Of a stretch of DNA of 64,000 nt, positions 47,083 to 58,656 are shown in pieces. The stretch comes from Flammula alnicola (taxonomy: Eukaryota; Basidiomycota; Agaricomycetes; Agaricales; Strophariaceae), in the NCBI GenBank assembly GCA_015499995.1, contig JADNRV010000186.1, forward strand, positions 32,698 to 96,697, given 5' to 3'. The notes below the pieces were generated by a model. That model worked only from the letters and a program-made list of their open reading frames with translations, searched no databases and had not been told where the DNA came from. Both the position numbers and the translations under genes were made by a program. Within the stretch, counting starts at the first letter, position 1. Every line of letters starts with the position of its first letter.

Positions 47083-49470
47083 ATGGGCAAAGCAACAAAG
47101 ATCAAGGCAAAGAAAGCCGACTCCGATGCCAGCAAGTCAAAGGGCAAAGGGACCAACGGCGACAAATCCAAGGCTGACAAGTTGAAGGCCACCAAGAGCG
47201 ACAAGGCAAATGAAAGAAAGTCCAACACTGAGCCTCCCGAGGTTGAAGGTGCTAAACCTCGTCGCAGTATGTACCATCCAGCTAGTCATTGCGTGTCGGA
47301 CTTCATTCTTTATATTCAGGCAAGCGCAACAAGTCCAATCGTGATGGTAAGCCTTCATCTTATCTAGTGTTTTCTTCAGGCTCACTACGCTGTCAGATGC
47401 TAATGACGTGATTGGTGGCTCTGATGCCCAAACACGTAAACGCGGTGTATCTCTCACGGCAGTCAATGAACAACACCAGAAGAAGCTGAAAGCTGGCTCT
47501 TCCACAGATAAAAGTAAGCTCCTTCAGCCTTTCCCATCCACAGGTCCTGAATGATAGTTTACAGTGTCGACCCGTCGGGCACCTGCCCAAATCAAGGATT
47601 CGGATACAGAGATGGAGCCCGCCACACCGCCCATCAGATTTGCTAAGAAGGCTCCAGCTCAAGAAATCACCAATGACGATGAGCTTTCTGCTGATGAAGA
47701 GGATGGTGGCAATGATGAGAACATGGAGGAGCTGCAGGAACACGACCTTCATGGGATGGACTCTAAGAAGTTAAAGGAGACTATTATATCTGAAGTACGT
47801 TTTTCTCGGATGGATCATGGCTGTCGACCAAGCTGACATACATTATTTCATAGAGTGTTCAGTGGTCTACGAGCAAGAGTGCCTTGTTGCCTAAAGCAGC
47901 AGGCTCTCGCTCAACGATGTCCAGTTCCAAACCTGCAGCACAACCCGAAACTCGTCAGAAACAAAAGAAAGCCATGGAAGTGTCCGAGATGCAGTCAGAG
48001 TCAGAGTCGAGCACTGATAGCTCCTCATCAGGCTCGTCGTCCAGCAGTGATGAATCAAGTACGTCCGAATCTACCTCAGGGTCAGAGTCCGAGAGCGACA
48101 AAGCGCAGCCAGAAGTCAAAACCAAGGTCTGTTTTTTGTTTTTGGCTCAGCTTGCAGTAAGAGCTCTTTGGCTGACATCGCTCCTAGGTTTCAAAGCGCG
48201 GATTGGCTCGTCGTCAAGAGGCAAGTACTCCTGTTCGTCGTCTGCCTTGAAGAGCTAACGAGGATACTTATAGGCACCTCAATGGCAAGAAGCTTCAAGT
48301 TCGGTGTCGCGTTCGCGTTCAACCAAAGCATCAGGAGGCAAGCATACCGCAAATTCACTGGATGTCAACCGTGGCTGGCCCATTGCAGCCCACTACATCC
48401 CTCCAGGACAACGCAACCTGTCACTGAAGATTCAGCCGGCAGGCCTCCAAGCCGTTCTCCAGGATGCCATACTCGAAGTCGTCGGGGATGCAATCTTCGA
48501 GCAAGCCTACCCGGACGTTGGAGGAAAGAATGAATACCTCAAATGCCTCACTAGGAAGTGCGCCCGTGATTTGGACCAGACTGAGATTTCGCGTCGGTGC
48601 AAGAAGGACATAGAGTTTATGGGGCACGTTGCTCGCTTGGTTAGTCATCCTTTAGTTGTGTCGCATTCATGCTCATTTACTCCTCTGCTTAATGCTGCAG
48701 CTCACGGCTCGTATTGGTATTGTTCGCACCAATGTCAAGAAGTCCATAGGAGCTGCTGCGATACGAGGTTTCTATGACCTTCCAGAAGGTAACGCGCAGG
48801 CTTGCAAGGATCGCGTGATAGCGCTTACCTCAACACTTGACTACATCTATCCGGTGGTGCGTAATCTATTCTTTTGTCTCCCTTTAAAACTGAAAACTCC
48901 TTGTTTGACGGTAGAACCAAGCAGGCAAGGTTCTTAACAATCAGCCGTTCCAGCATCCCGCGATCATCTGGATTTTGAAGGATCACTTCTTCCGCGGAGC
49001 ACGTCGTTCACTTGCGAACAAGTATGCCTCCCGTTTCACCTCTAGCATTGAGAATGGTCCCGAGAAGAACGTTCTCGAGGTTCCTATGGCAATGCTCTGT
49101 ATGGTTGCTACTTGCGTACGTGGCTTACTCATTTATGGGGCCAATGCGGACTGACTTTTTGACCACCACAGATTCATGCTTCTCTCGATGAATGGTCCAG
49201 CGGAACTCATAACGAAGCCGACTTCAACTCTGACCAATACGCGGGCACATATACCAGTCACGAGGAGTTTCTCGGTGATATCCTCGATGAAGATCCGAAA
49301 AAATACCATCGCATGATGTCAAACCTTTACAATGCAGCCGCGTACGTGAATGATTTTGGCTTCCAGTCACCTAGCTAAGCATTCCGTGCAGCCCACAACA
49401 ACTTGCAGCACCATCAGCTGTTGCGAGGAAGGCCAGGGCTCGGCTCGACTTGGCTGGAATGGATGGCTAA
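47083..49470 (+). CDS. DUF6532-like protein
   Basis: ATG 47083 starts MGKATKIKAKKADSDASKSK, a strongly basic N-terminus. Many small exons follow, each with gt-ag introns that keep frame, through an acidic block (DDELSADEEDGGNDENMEEL) and a Ser run (about 48000-48085). The C-terminal domain starts near 48400 (RNLSLKIQPAGLQAVLQDAI) and has LTSTLDYIYPV (about 48835), FQHPAIIWILKDHFFRG (about 48955), PMAMLCMVATC (about 49083) and a SDQYAGTYTSHEEFL block (about 49235). The last exon gives AGMDG and TAA at 49468-49470. The order QHP..I.......F, PM..L..VAT...AL.EW..G, then F....Y.G.Y is that of DUF6532, a large mushroom family of unknown function. It may be carried by the Plavaka element (inference). 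Confidence 0.7.
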
Positions 49471-49860
49471 ATTTCGAGTCACACAACAGCGCACACGGTA
49501 CCTCATTCAATGGCCAAAATGTCGACACTCTGCTTCTCCTTTCCCTTATATAAAACCACGCCACAATCTTTACCTATCAAATAGCACAATACACGTAGAA
49601 CTCTCTAACCTACTTCCGCCTAATCAATATACGGCCTATGAATGCTTTCCTCTCTGAGTGTGAACAATCCTAGAATGAAAGTCACTATTCAAGAAAAATA
49701 GCGCAGCAATTGCACATTATCATGCAAAATTTAACACCGATTATTCATGTTAGACAAAATCTACCCAGCGAAAAGCTGCACAGGTTCAATCGGTCAACTT
49801 TAGACAGCACTTCACTAAAAATGCAATATTTCGTTGAATTAGAGTATAATTCGCAAATTT

Positions 49861-50815
49861 ATGGCAAAATTTGCGACTTAGGGTTTTCCTGATGTTCAGC
49901 GACCTCAAGGATGCATAATCTTAAAACTATCACGATAACGAAGGTATGTTTTACATTCACCACCTCAGAAGTACATACAACGTACTAACTTGCTTACTGA
50001 TAGCCACTCGATCGTCCAACTCCAACAGACGAATCCAGACTCGAATACTCGAACTTATGTGCACGAGTGCGGTTTCGTTCAAAAGGTGCGTCTCTTCAAC
50101 GCTATCATACTCTATATAAGTAACCAATCCTACGTTACGGAAGCTATGTTATTAAACGGGCAAGAGAAAATGCGCGTGCCTTGAGCGTGCACGAGCGTGC
50201 TTCAGCATGCCACGCTCAGCACGCTCAGCCCTTTTGGTGTGCGTGGCGTGGCGCGCCAACATTCTCGGCCTCGTTAGCGTGCGATGCATATCTTAGCACA
50301 CATTGATGTGTGTGATGTATCAATGTATGTCTCCTTGAGCATGCTGATAGAATATAAATAATTTCCTTCTTGTATTGCTTGTATTGACAGTATTGTTGTT
50401 TGACGGCCTGGACTTTGGTCAAATTTGAGATCTTTGACTATTCTATAGCATATTATAAGGGTTGACAGCCGTGCAAGCACCGAGAGCCGCACGGAGGGAC
50501 CGTGAACACGTTCAGCACACAAACCTCAAGCGCTTATTTCTGTGCGATGGATGTTTTCGTTCATTCTCCCGTACTAAACAATTAAATGAACGCGCTTCTT
50601 CGGAAGCCTGACTTTAAGAAGCTATGTTCTAAACATATTGCAACATACCATATATATCTTATGTTGGACTGTCAAGGCAGGGCTAGGATCCTAGACGCCA
50701 GAGCAGTCGGCTACGGCATTTGCGAGCGCCTATGATACACAGCCACCTCGCGTGGCCAGAAAAATGGTCACCGAGACTGATCAGCACGCCGATCAAACCC
50801 ATAGTCCGCCGTAGG
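49861..50815. other. Intergenic, repeat-like
   Basis: Near 50160-50290 there is a cluster of gagcgtgc/gcacgctc palindromic words that looks like a decayed MITE, without definable ends. No gene is supported. Confidence 0.35.
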
Positions 50816-51195
50816 ATTCTGTTCCTCAGGGACCACAGTTGGTAGATATTCGGTCATAGGGAACGAAAAATACACATTGGCCATATTCTGTTCCTGCGGG
50901 GCAGAGAGTGGCATGTATTCGTTCACGGGGTGCTAAATATGCGTTTTGGCTGTATTCCGTTCCCCGGGAACCACAACTCATACATATTCGTTCATGGGGA
51001 GCGAAGACTGTATTTTGGGCACATTCTGTCCCACACTGTGGTATGTATTCGTTCATGGGGCACTAAATATATGTTTTAGGCGCATTCTGTTCGTCAGGGA
51101 CGGAAGGGGGTACATATTCGCTCATGGGGTACGGAATGTACGTTTTAGCTATATTCCGTTCCTCGAGAGCCATGGTTCATAGATATTCGTTTAGG
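50816..51195. repeat. 69-bp tandem repeat, six diverged units
   Basis: Units begin with attcYg at 50816, 50885, 50954, 51023, 51084 and 51153. The spacing is 69, 69, 69, 61 and 69, so one unit has lost 8 bases. Each contains ttcgttcatgggg-like and gttttggc-like segments. Because 69 is a multiple of three, frames stay open over several units on both strands (for example minus 50826-51056 with APxERI repeats). Divergence between units is high, and there is no start or flanking exon that would make it a gene. Confidence 0.8.
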
Positions 51196-51539
51196 AATGC
51201 TTCCCTTTTTGGAACCGCAGGCCTGAATGATGCGCCCCGCACGCGGTGTGCGCAACAATGAAGCTCTCGCTCACTCAAGTATGCCCCGCTCCTTCTGCTT
51301 TTTCTCTCATAGGTAGATACCTTAATATATTTATGTAATAAATAGTCAGACAGCATCTGGATATAGGTAATAGATGTGTTTTTTGTATAGGGGGAGGAGG
51401 AGCAGATGTATCTAACAGTAGCAGGAAGTTTTACTGGGTATGTATAATAATTGAAACAGTTATTACATGCTATCGTGAACATGAGTTCCAAATTGCAGTC
51501 CAGGGGGAAGTTGGATAACGGTGTATCAGTATATTAAAA

Positions 51540-51805
51540 AGCAATATTTCGTTCCCCATGGACCAAAGCCACATTTCCGCTCCTTATGAACGGATGTTGC
51601 AAAAGGTACATTTCCGTTCGTCATGAATGAAAATAATGCACCCTTCATTCATGAGGAACTATATTTGCAAAAGGTTCCGCTCCTCACGAACGAAAATAAG
51701 GCACCCCTCGTTCATGAGGAACGAAATGGTGCAATAGCTGAATTTCCATTCCCCGGGCACGAAATAACAACGAGCTCTGTGTGCGGGGAACGAAAATCTT
51801 GCAAA
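51540..51805. repeat. Second, related tandem array
   Basis: Units of roughly 60-70 bases contain ttcgttccc, catgaacgaaaataatgcaccc and ttcatgaggaac. The words resemble those of the 50816-51195 array, so the two arrays probably come from one satellite, separated by about 340 bases of unrelated sequence. Confidence 0.6.
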
Positions 51806-51889
51806 AATGAAGGTAGGGCTGGAACGATAGAAATTTTTAGTGTGTCTCTTGCACCATCTTTGCTTCCACACCCACTACACCTACTTCAA

Positions 51890-52090
51890 CCCCAACATTC
51901 AAAGCCATACCCCCCCGTGAATCCTTGCCAGCCACTCGTCGCAGAATCCGCGAGGAAATAGCGGCTATTGACGCCTACATCGCCAGCATTCCCCACGTTG
52001 TTGGAGATGTCCCCCTTCCTCCTTGGCCTGCCCTCACCGACTATGACAACTTTTTTTCGGTGTACGCTCCGTACCCTTTGGGCGATTAGC
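51890..52090 (+). other. Orphan coding-like frame
   Basis: An open stretch reads PATRRRIREEIAAIDAYIAS and ends FFSVYAPYPLGD before TAG at 52087-52089. It has coding-like composition but no start codon or family I recognise. It lies directly beside the FunK1 fragments and could be another piece of the same debris. Confidence 0.25.
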
Positions 52091-52109
52091 AAGGGATGAA
52101 ATGAGTAAA

Positions 52110-52987
52110 ATAACCTGTGGTGCTTCTCTCGGCAATTCGGGGGTTGAGTTCGAATCTTGTTGGGGACTTCGCGATGCTTGGCTAGCTGCCGACGACGGTC
52201 CTGGACGATAAGGGACCACGACCCACGTAAGCGTCCCTCTATCGCGCATAATTCCGGCGCGAGCAATGCTAAAAGTTTTGACCTTCAAATACTCCTTGCC
52301 GTCGCTGAACTTGATGACCCATTTCGTGTCGTAGGGATCTGTGGATGTCTGGCACATCCTATTTTACGCATGAGAAGGTGTACCATGACGCCGTGCATGA
52401 CCTTGAGTCATTTTTTCTGGGTGCTCGTCCAGATATGCTTGACTCGGAAAGGACCAGGAGGTGAACGCCGAGAAGAACTCACCATCGACCTGAAGGACGT
52501 GCCTGCAACATACAATGAAAGTTGTCGGCGACTTCGGATTGTGGTGTGGTGTGTTTTTGAAAGTGACTTCGGTCGCCTTCGTGACAACAAAGAACGCATC
52601 TTCAGAGCCTCCGAAAATTTCGAGAGGTATATTTTAAGTAATCTTCACCCTTACTTCGACCCTCTCAAACCACTCGTGTCGGAATGGTTTAACCTACTGA
52701 GACTTGCTCATACTCATCGTGGATTCGAATACCGTGCTGTCCACGACCGTGTCCTCGCAATCCTCGACAGGGTATTGGGCTCCGAAGATTCTGAGCTAGA
52801 TGCCTTGAACGAGGCAGGGCTGCAAGTGCTCAGATCACGCAAAACACAAACAAAGCGATCATCGGTGATTCGAATGCAACCGACTGGGAGACATCCCCTC
52901 AACGAACTTCGAATGAACCTCAACCTTACAGAATCCCGATGTCCCCTCCTGATTCACCGTCTCCACGTCCAACAGCCAAGAGGATGA
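52110..52987. pseudogene. Scrambled FunK1-type protein kinase
   Basis: On the plus strand from about 52350 the frame reads GTSYFTHEKVYHDAVHDLES then, after a one-base excess in a run of six T (52411-52416), WVLVQICLTRKGPGGERREE and on to a helical tail ending near 52987. HDLESFFWVL and GPGG are hallmarks of the C-terminal part of fungal FunK1 kinases. On the minus strand, starting at about the same point and running to about 52210, a frame reads KWVIKFSDGKEYLKVKTFS and RDRGTLTWVVV, which resembles the N-terminal lobe of the same family. The two halves are head to head, and the catalytic core between them is missing. The gene has been rearranged and is dead. Confidence 0.6.
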
Positions 52988-54790
52988 AATCAGAACCCGA
53001 ACGCTGGATGGTGCTAGGTGAAATGGTTTTTAGTGTTTGTCATGATTTCATGTAATGTTCAATACCACACTTGAATCCATATAATTCAGTAGCAACAGAA
53101 GCAGTTTTGAAAGAATACAGTACAGTAAGGAGAATAAAGCTGACCCCAAATAATAGATATTGTAAGCCGTTTGACGTTCTGTTCGGGTTAGGTCAGGCTA
53201 GGCTGGTATTTGGGCGAGAAATGATAAGTAAATACTTTCGCATCAGACATCAGTCGTACGTTGGTCTATCACGGTGGGCCTTGCTTCGAGTTGGAGACTC
53301 GGAAGGAACATTAAGGACAGTCAATACTAAAGTTACTTTTACAATTTGCCAGGTTATCCTCCCTTCCCTCCGCAATACCCGCAACCACCCATGCAATATA
53401 TGCCACCCCATCCACTCGAAACTGTAAATTCCCTGTCTGGCCCGTCAAGTTCTCCATATAATCTGCCGAATGCGCAAAGACAGCTTCGTTGAACACCGAA
53501 ATACTGCCATCTCAACCAGGGTTGCAACAATTATTGCTTTGAATTCTACAGCTGAGAGGGAAAAGGAGGATGGAGATGTGTTAGCACAGCCAAACCCCGA
53601 AAGTAAGTCCGAAAATTTGTTTCTATTTGTTTATGAAACAGCTAATTGGTGATATAGATTCTAACTCGGCTAGCTTCGATTAGCCGCAGGGCTTTCAGCG
53701 CCGTGCACACCCACACGGAATGGAACATCCGAAGTGGAACACCACGAAATTGGTCTGGCGATCAGGCGGCAATGTCAAACTGCACGGAATTCAGGCAGAA
53801 TACCTTGTCTGTTGTGGGATTCTGTTCTGCAGTAATTCAAATGCAAATGTCCTATTCGACCAAAGACTCATACTAGGTCATGGCAGCTACAGATCGCTGG
53901 CTCCTGTCCGTCTTGTTCTTCGGAAATCATGCATGTTGAACGCGAGGTTCGAAGCTACCACTACAAAACATCTCGGGATGGTGTCGTGTACTCGATTTGG
54001 GAACATGGAGATGACAAGCGCAACGAGAATGTGCATGACCATCGGGAACTCGATGGAGTTGATGAACCAGTGAAACAGCGTTCTGAAGCTTCTGCGCATT
54101 CGCTTGGGACTGGCGATATTCTCCCTGGCTCTATTCCTTTGGCAGACATCTCAGCCACTCTGGAAAATCCTCAGTGAAATGGACTGGAATAGACGGCAAC
54201 AAACTAACCGGATGGTAACACTTTTTGACGATATCAATTTCTCGACTAATTCATATTCTAATAGGTGTATAGGAGGAGGATGAAAAGGCAGGCGTCCAGC
54301 CAAAAACAGCCCCACATCGACGTCGCCACTTCACTGCCATAAACGTAGGGTTACGCATGGACAGGGAACCGACCGTCCCGTCTACCTCGACGACCACCAA
54401 CATACCGCCATGATGGGGCGCCTAGTCAGCAACCCTCACGTCAAGCGTCAAAAATGAAGAAGTCGCGACGTTCGGGGAGAAGTGGAACCAGCTTCAAGGT
54501 GCACTGATTGTAAGTATTGAGTGCAGACAAAAAACATACTGACGTACCTGGGATGTCGTATATAAATACACCGTAAGCGTTCCAGTGGGCGTCTTATTGA
54601 GAGCCGTCACTCTATTACTTACATGTTCGTTACCTACTTACTTCTCCTTGATCTTGTGATCAAAGAGCGACAGTTATCTCATCTATCCGAGTCGGTGACG
54701 GGAGGGTGAAGAATAACACACTGCATGCAGCTTGTCACCCATGTAAGCAATGTGTCATCTCACATGTAAACGGTATGCACTCGTACCATT
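52988..54790. other. Intergenic, possible gene debris
   Basis: Frames of 80-120 codons near 53071-53427 and 53720-54177 lie next to each other in different phases, without a motif I can name. They may be decayed coding DNA. Confidence 0.3.
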
Positions 54791-54824
54791 GATGACACCC
54801 CGTGCAACGTTTTTTTTTCTGAAC

Positions 54825-55250
54825 GCCGCACACGTAAAATAACATGCGCTTGCAAAATGTCAAGCGAGAAGGTGTTTGCATTCTAACACGCAGAATATCG
54901 TACCCGCAGTGGGGTACCTTAAGACCGCGCCTGTTCAGGGTCTCCTCCATTCGCGAAAGGTGCCTGTTCAAGGTATCGTTCGGCCTGACGTACCCGCGCT
55001 TAGCCGTGGCCTGTGTACCTGCACGTGTATACGGGTGCGCCCTTTTACGTGCAAATAGGCATTGAACGCTGTAATCGCAAAGACGCACTTTCCTTGAAAT
55101 GGAATATTGAAGGTTCCAAAAGCTGTTCCTGTCACAAAGTACAGTGCATTCGCATGGCCGCTTGCTCGCCGCCGATACATCTTGCACGTAAAATAGCACT
55201 ACACAGAACGACGCCCATAGCCGCTTGCAGGTAAAATAGCCCTACAGGCA
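54825..55250. repeat. Recurring ttgcacgtaaaatag words
   Basis: The word ttgcacgtaaaata or close variants occurs near 54834, 55186 and 55225, and inverted near 55041. The stretch also carries two tandem cctgttcagggt/cctgttcaaggt blocks (near 54928 and 54963). It looks like a decayed repeat and not a gene. Confidence 0.35.
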
Positions 55251-55363
55251 TATGTCAGAACAACACTGTGAGCGCATGACAAAGATGAAAGATAAAGCGC
55301 ACATTCTCCATATAAAAGCAGGTACAACATTCTTTTTTTCTCCAACATCTTCTCGTTTCCAAA

Positions 55364-55777
55364 CGATGTCATCCCCGTAAGTCTCTTCTTCTTCCTTTTC
55401 ACCAGGCTAACCACCTCTCCCCAGGATTGTGCTATGCAATGTGTGTATGCTTAAGCAAGTGAGTGTAAACGCGCGCAAAACACACATGTCAATGGTGCAT
55501 GCCCTCAGTGTTCAACTGACCCATGGTACGACCCGCCTCTCATTCTCTTATTCTTACTGCTGACACCCATCCAGGAGAAAACAGGGAAGATATTGGCATA
55601 TGCTACCGTGTCACCCAAACCAGCCCCTTGCGGTGCTGCGTCGAGTCCTGCGATGTAACGTATCAAAATGCAAGATCGATGAAGGACCACGTGAATACTC
55701 ACTACCCTCACAAAACGCTACGTCTTTCAACAAAAGTACAACACCTGCCGCCGTCAGTTCAGCCAGTCCCGGAATGA
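55364..55777 (+). CDS. Possible small C2H2 zinc-finger gene or fragment
   Basis: ATG 55364 gives MSSP, then an intron (gtaagt...ccccag) and IVLCNVCMLKQ ending at a gtgagt donor. Farther on, a frame at about 55600-55700 encodes RCCVESCDVTYQNARSMKDH followed by VNTHYPHK. C-x4-C-x12-H-x3-H is a C2H2 finger. Joining the upstream exons to the finger in frame needs a splice site I could not identify, so the gene may be broken. DNA binding is the usual role of such a finger. Similar finger-bearing small genes accompany fungal transposons, but this is only context. Confidence 0.3.
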
Positions 55778-55960
55778 TCAAGAGAATTAATATCAGAGTT
55801 AAGGTTGTTGTAGGTGTCTGGAGACAGATGGCGGCTGAATTGATGGAAGTCGAAGTCAGGATGATTACAGTCCTGGACAGCGTAATTATTTGGCTTCAAA
55901 TGTGCCCCAAAGTAATACCCGCTCGAGGGGTTATGTCGGCCATGGAATGGACAGCCTTTC

Positions 55961-56410
55961 CTACAGCCATGTTTGCCGTGGTGGCCAACGCGACCACTGT
56001 CGACCTCTATCTATCAAACCTAAGGCATCTGCGGTGGCGCATAAGAGACAAGTGCGTGATGAAACAGCGGTATGTTTGACGGCATCATATATCTTGATTC
56101 GAACGCCATTGTCCCCGCGTTGAATGACCGAAAGGTGGTGGAAGGTGCGGGAGAAAAATGAATTAATGTTTTTGGGCTTGTTAAGCCCAGGAACGATTGC
56201 AGCAGGGAGAACATGCTTGGAGCGATATCGAGTCTTTTCATAATTTGTAATGATCCAAATGGCGATCCAGGTGTCGGATTTCTTGCTCTGATAGAGTTGA
56301 GCACCGTCAAGCGAAAAGATCACGGTTGTATCGTCGCTTGTTAATTTCAAGTCCTCGGCTAAATCAAGAACATCGGATCCACAGAAAATGTCGTCGTAAA
56401 TTGCATCCAA
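55961..56410 (-). pseudogene. Fragment of a Tnp2 (CACTA-type) transposase
   Basis: A 150-codon frame reads IYDDIFCGSDVLDLAEDLKL, then VIFSLDGAQLYQSKKSDTW, then AAIVPGLNKPKNINSFF. This order (a D before a G.QL..., W.......N, a ...PGPKAPKN.NSF-like block) is the signature of the Transposase_21/Tnp2 family of CACTA elements. The N-terminal and C-terminal parts of the enzyme are not seen, and the frame runs on into unrelated sequence. It is a dead fragment. Confidence 0.55.
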
Positions 56411-56538
56411 CTCACCGTCAAGTTCGGAACTTGACGAAGATAAACGGGATTATCTTCTTGTCTTGATAGCGCATTGCATTGGCGCCGCGTTAATTATATT
56501 AATAATTATGCGGCGTTTGCGTCGAGGTGGATAATCTA

Positions 56539-57689
56539 GTCACGTGAGCTATGTTAAATGTCCCGAACTCAGGACTTTTGGCAGGCTCCTAAAACCACCT
56601 CTCGTATCTCGAGGACGACTTATGTGAGGGGGAGTTGATATGAAAAGGGAGGGTGGCTGTGTTGATAAAGCAATAGCCAAATAAACAAATGAACGGGTTC
56701 TCCTCTCGATAGAGAGGCTGGCAACTTTGGGCTTCGGCTATCCCTCGGGCGCTAGGGTTACATTTAAAGATTTTTCGCCATCAGGTGACCTCGCCACCGT
56801 GCCATTCGATGAGTATTCGCGTTGACTATTTTGGAAATAATCCCCTTTCTTCGAAATACCAACGAAATACTAACCCCAAGCCTTATTCTAACATAAAAAA
56901 AAGACTCTAAATCACAACCGAGGCCCACAGATTTAGGCCTACACATATTCAAGAAGTGACATTGCTGTTTCAAGACCAAAGTTGCCCAACAGTGGCAACA
57001 ATGTTGTTGCCTGTGCACCAACAGGAGCAGATGTTGTTTTGGCCTACAACAGTCTTTCTATTAGTAAGGCAGGACTACTATTATTATGAGCAATACTTTA
57101 CGGAGCTCGCAGCAATATGGTGATTTTGTGGAGGAAATACTTAGCCCAAATAGCGCGGTGGCGAGGCCACCTGATGGCGAAAAATCTTTAAATGTAACCC
57201 TAGGGCTAGGTTTATTTGATGCCCCAGCCTCTATCGAGAGTAGGTTCGGATCAATCCACCTTTTTAGGATGCCGTTCTTTGTTTATCTTTATTTTTCTTT
57301 ATGTTATGTCGCAGCAATCGGCTTGCTTCAAACTGCCCGTCAGTAGGGGGTTTGCTCGCACACGACGCTTGCCCGCAGTTCTCGTGGTATGCCTTAGGTC
57401 TTTTGGCGCAAATACTTATGCACATCGAATTAAAAAATTTGTCGACTCAGATCCTGTAAGGAGCCCTTCTTACCTGCACTGCAGTGTGATTGATGTGCCA
57501 TAAATGCGAAAATTGCCGACCCACGCACTGTGATTCAGAGACTTGATATTTTTCGCTGTAACGTTGTAAGCACATCAACACACTACCTTAAATTTCGGAC
57601 ATTAGATAAAATTTACCTAATGTGCTTCCCTTCGAATGCTATCTCCCAAAAGTCCTGAGTTCGGGACATTTGACATAGCTCACGTGACT
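56539..57689. mobile_element. Foldback element with 43-bp termini, flanked by TA
   Basis: The ends start gtcacgtgagctatgt and are inverted copies over about 43 bases with one mismatch. They are flanked by TA at 56537-56538 and 57690-57691, which fits a TA target duplication of the mariner type. A second pair of inverted repeats lies inside (about 56715-56810 and 57140-57240, around ttaaagatttttcgccatcagg). The centre contains, on the minus strand near 56900, the residues DLESFFYV, a word typical of FunK1 kinases. No transposase is encoded. Confidence 0.75.
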
Positions 57690-58305
57690 ATGTAGATGAG
57701 ATACGATCAGTACTCCGTCAAAAGGTGTAGAAAAGCGGATATCCCACTGCGGGTCTACGCTGAAGCCTTGGATGGCCATTGTGGAGGGGAGAGGATGAGA
57801 TATACTTATCTGCCTGACGCAGACGCGCTACGCACGACGCGCGCTGTCACGTACGTGACATTACGTGACATTACACGGCTTCCTGGAGCCCATTTCCTTC
57901 GCCTTGACTTTAAATGCATGTCTTCAGCACGGGACACAATCTGAGGAAGCAAAAGGCCTTACAAGTATTAGGACATGTCGTGTTAATTTTGTTGGGCACG
58001 TTGAAGGCCAGTGGCCTCCACGACGCGAGGATTTCTTCATCCTCCCTGCCAATACACTATCACCTCTTTTCAATATTTTTACGCATGTATTTTGCAGCGC
58101 TAAATCATAAAAATGACATATATGCATGTATATAATGTAACCCGAGTTGAATTTTTATAGCGCGTTGAATGTGAAGAGTGCGAATGGCCAAAGACGAAAC
58201 CTCTGATTTCAGGCAGTTTGGCACAAGCCCCTTCTGCGAAGGATTACCCGTACCGGGCCGGAGCAAGCGGCTTGCTCCGAACCTATATCGAGAGGAGAAC
58301 AGTTA

Positions 58306-58441
58306 CTCACTTTCCGCCTTGAACTTTGAATATAAAAGGAAGGTCCGGCATTCGGGAAATTTTGAACGCCGGTGCGCCTTTGTTGATTATTTGGTTTCGA
58401 CTTATTTATAGGAGACATCAGCGGCGGGGACGGGTAAGTGG
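58306..58441 (+). repeat. Repeat with TATA-like box, copy 1
   Basis: This 136-base segment (ccgccttgaactttga, tataaaaggaaggtcc, and on to gggacgggtaag) recurs in the same orientation at about 60430-60566 with high identity. Its first part recurs inverted at about 59826-59866. The tataaaagg could be a TATA box, since the repeat ends at a gtaag that resembles a splice donor. It may be the terminus of a mobile element. Confidence 0.75.
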
Positions 58442-58656
58442 GCCGCTTGGCCTTGTACCCACGCAAAATGTCAACTTCGAGTCTTCGACCCACATCTTGA
58501 TCAACGGTGCTTCGCTGTTACTGTCCACCACGAGGATCGAGAAGAATCACACCCTAAGACGAGAAGCGCGTTCTAGAGACGGCATTTGAGCATTGAAAGC
58601 CCATTTCAGTAAGTTTCTCCGAGTCTAGCAACAATTTTGTACTAGTTAATTAACAA

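Larger units (their letters stand above)
43422..49860. mobile_element. Candidate Plavaka element carrying transposase and DUF6532-like gene
   Basis: The sequence aaatttgcgcattcag...tctaattagacga at 43422-43453 resembles the reverse complement of 49831-49860 (aaatttgcgaattatac...tctaattcaacga). These could be the diverged terminal or subterminal inverted repeats of one element of about 6.4 kb that includes both divergent genes. No target duplication was recognised. Because the repeats are AT-rich and imperfect, the boundary call is tentative. Confidence 0.35.

Noticed and set aside
55600..56079. A 159-codon plus-strand frame overlapping the zinc-finger frame and the Tnp2 fragment
   Set aside because: The finger motif is in a different phase and the second half is antisense to the Tnp2 fragment.
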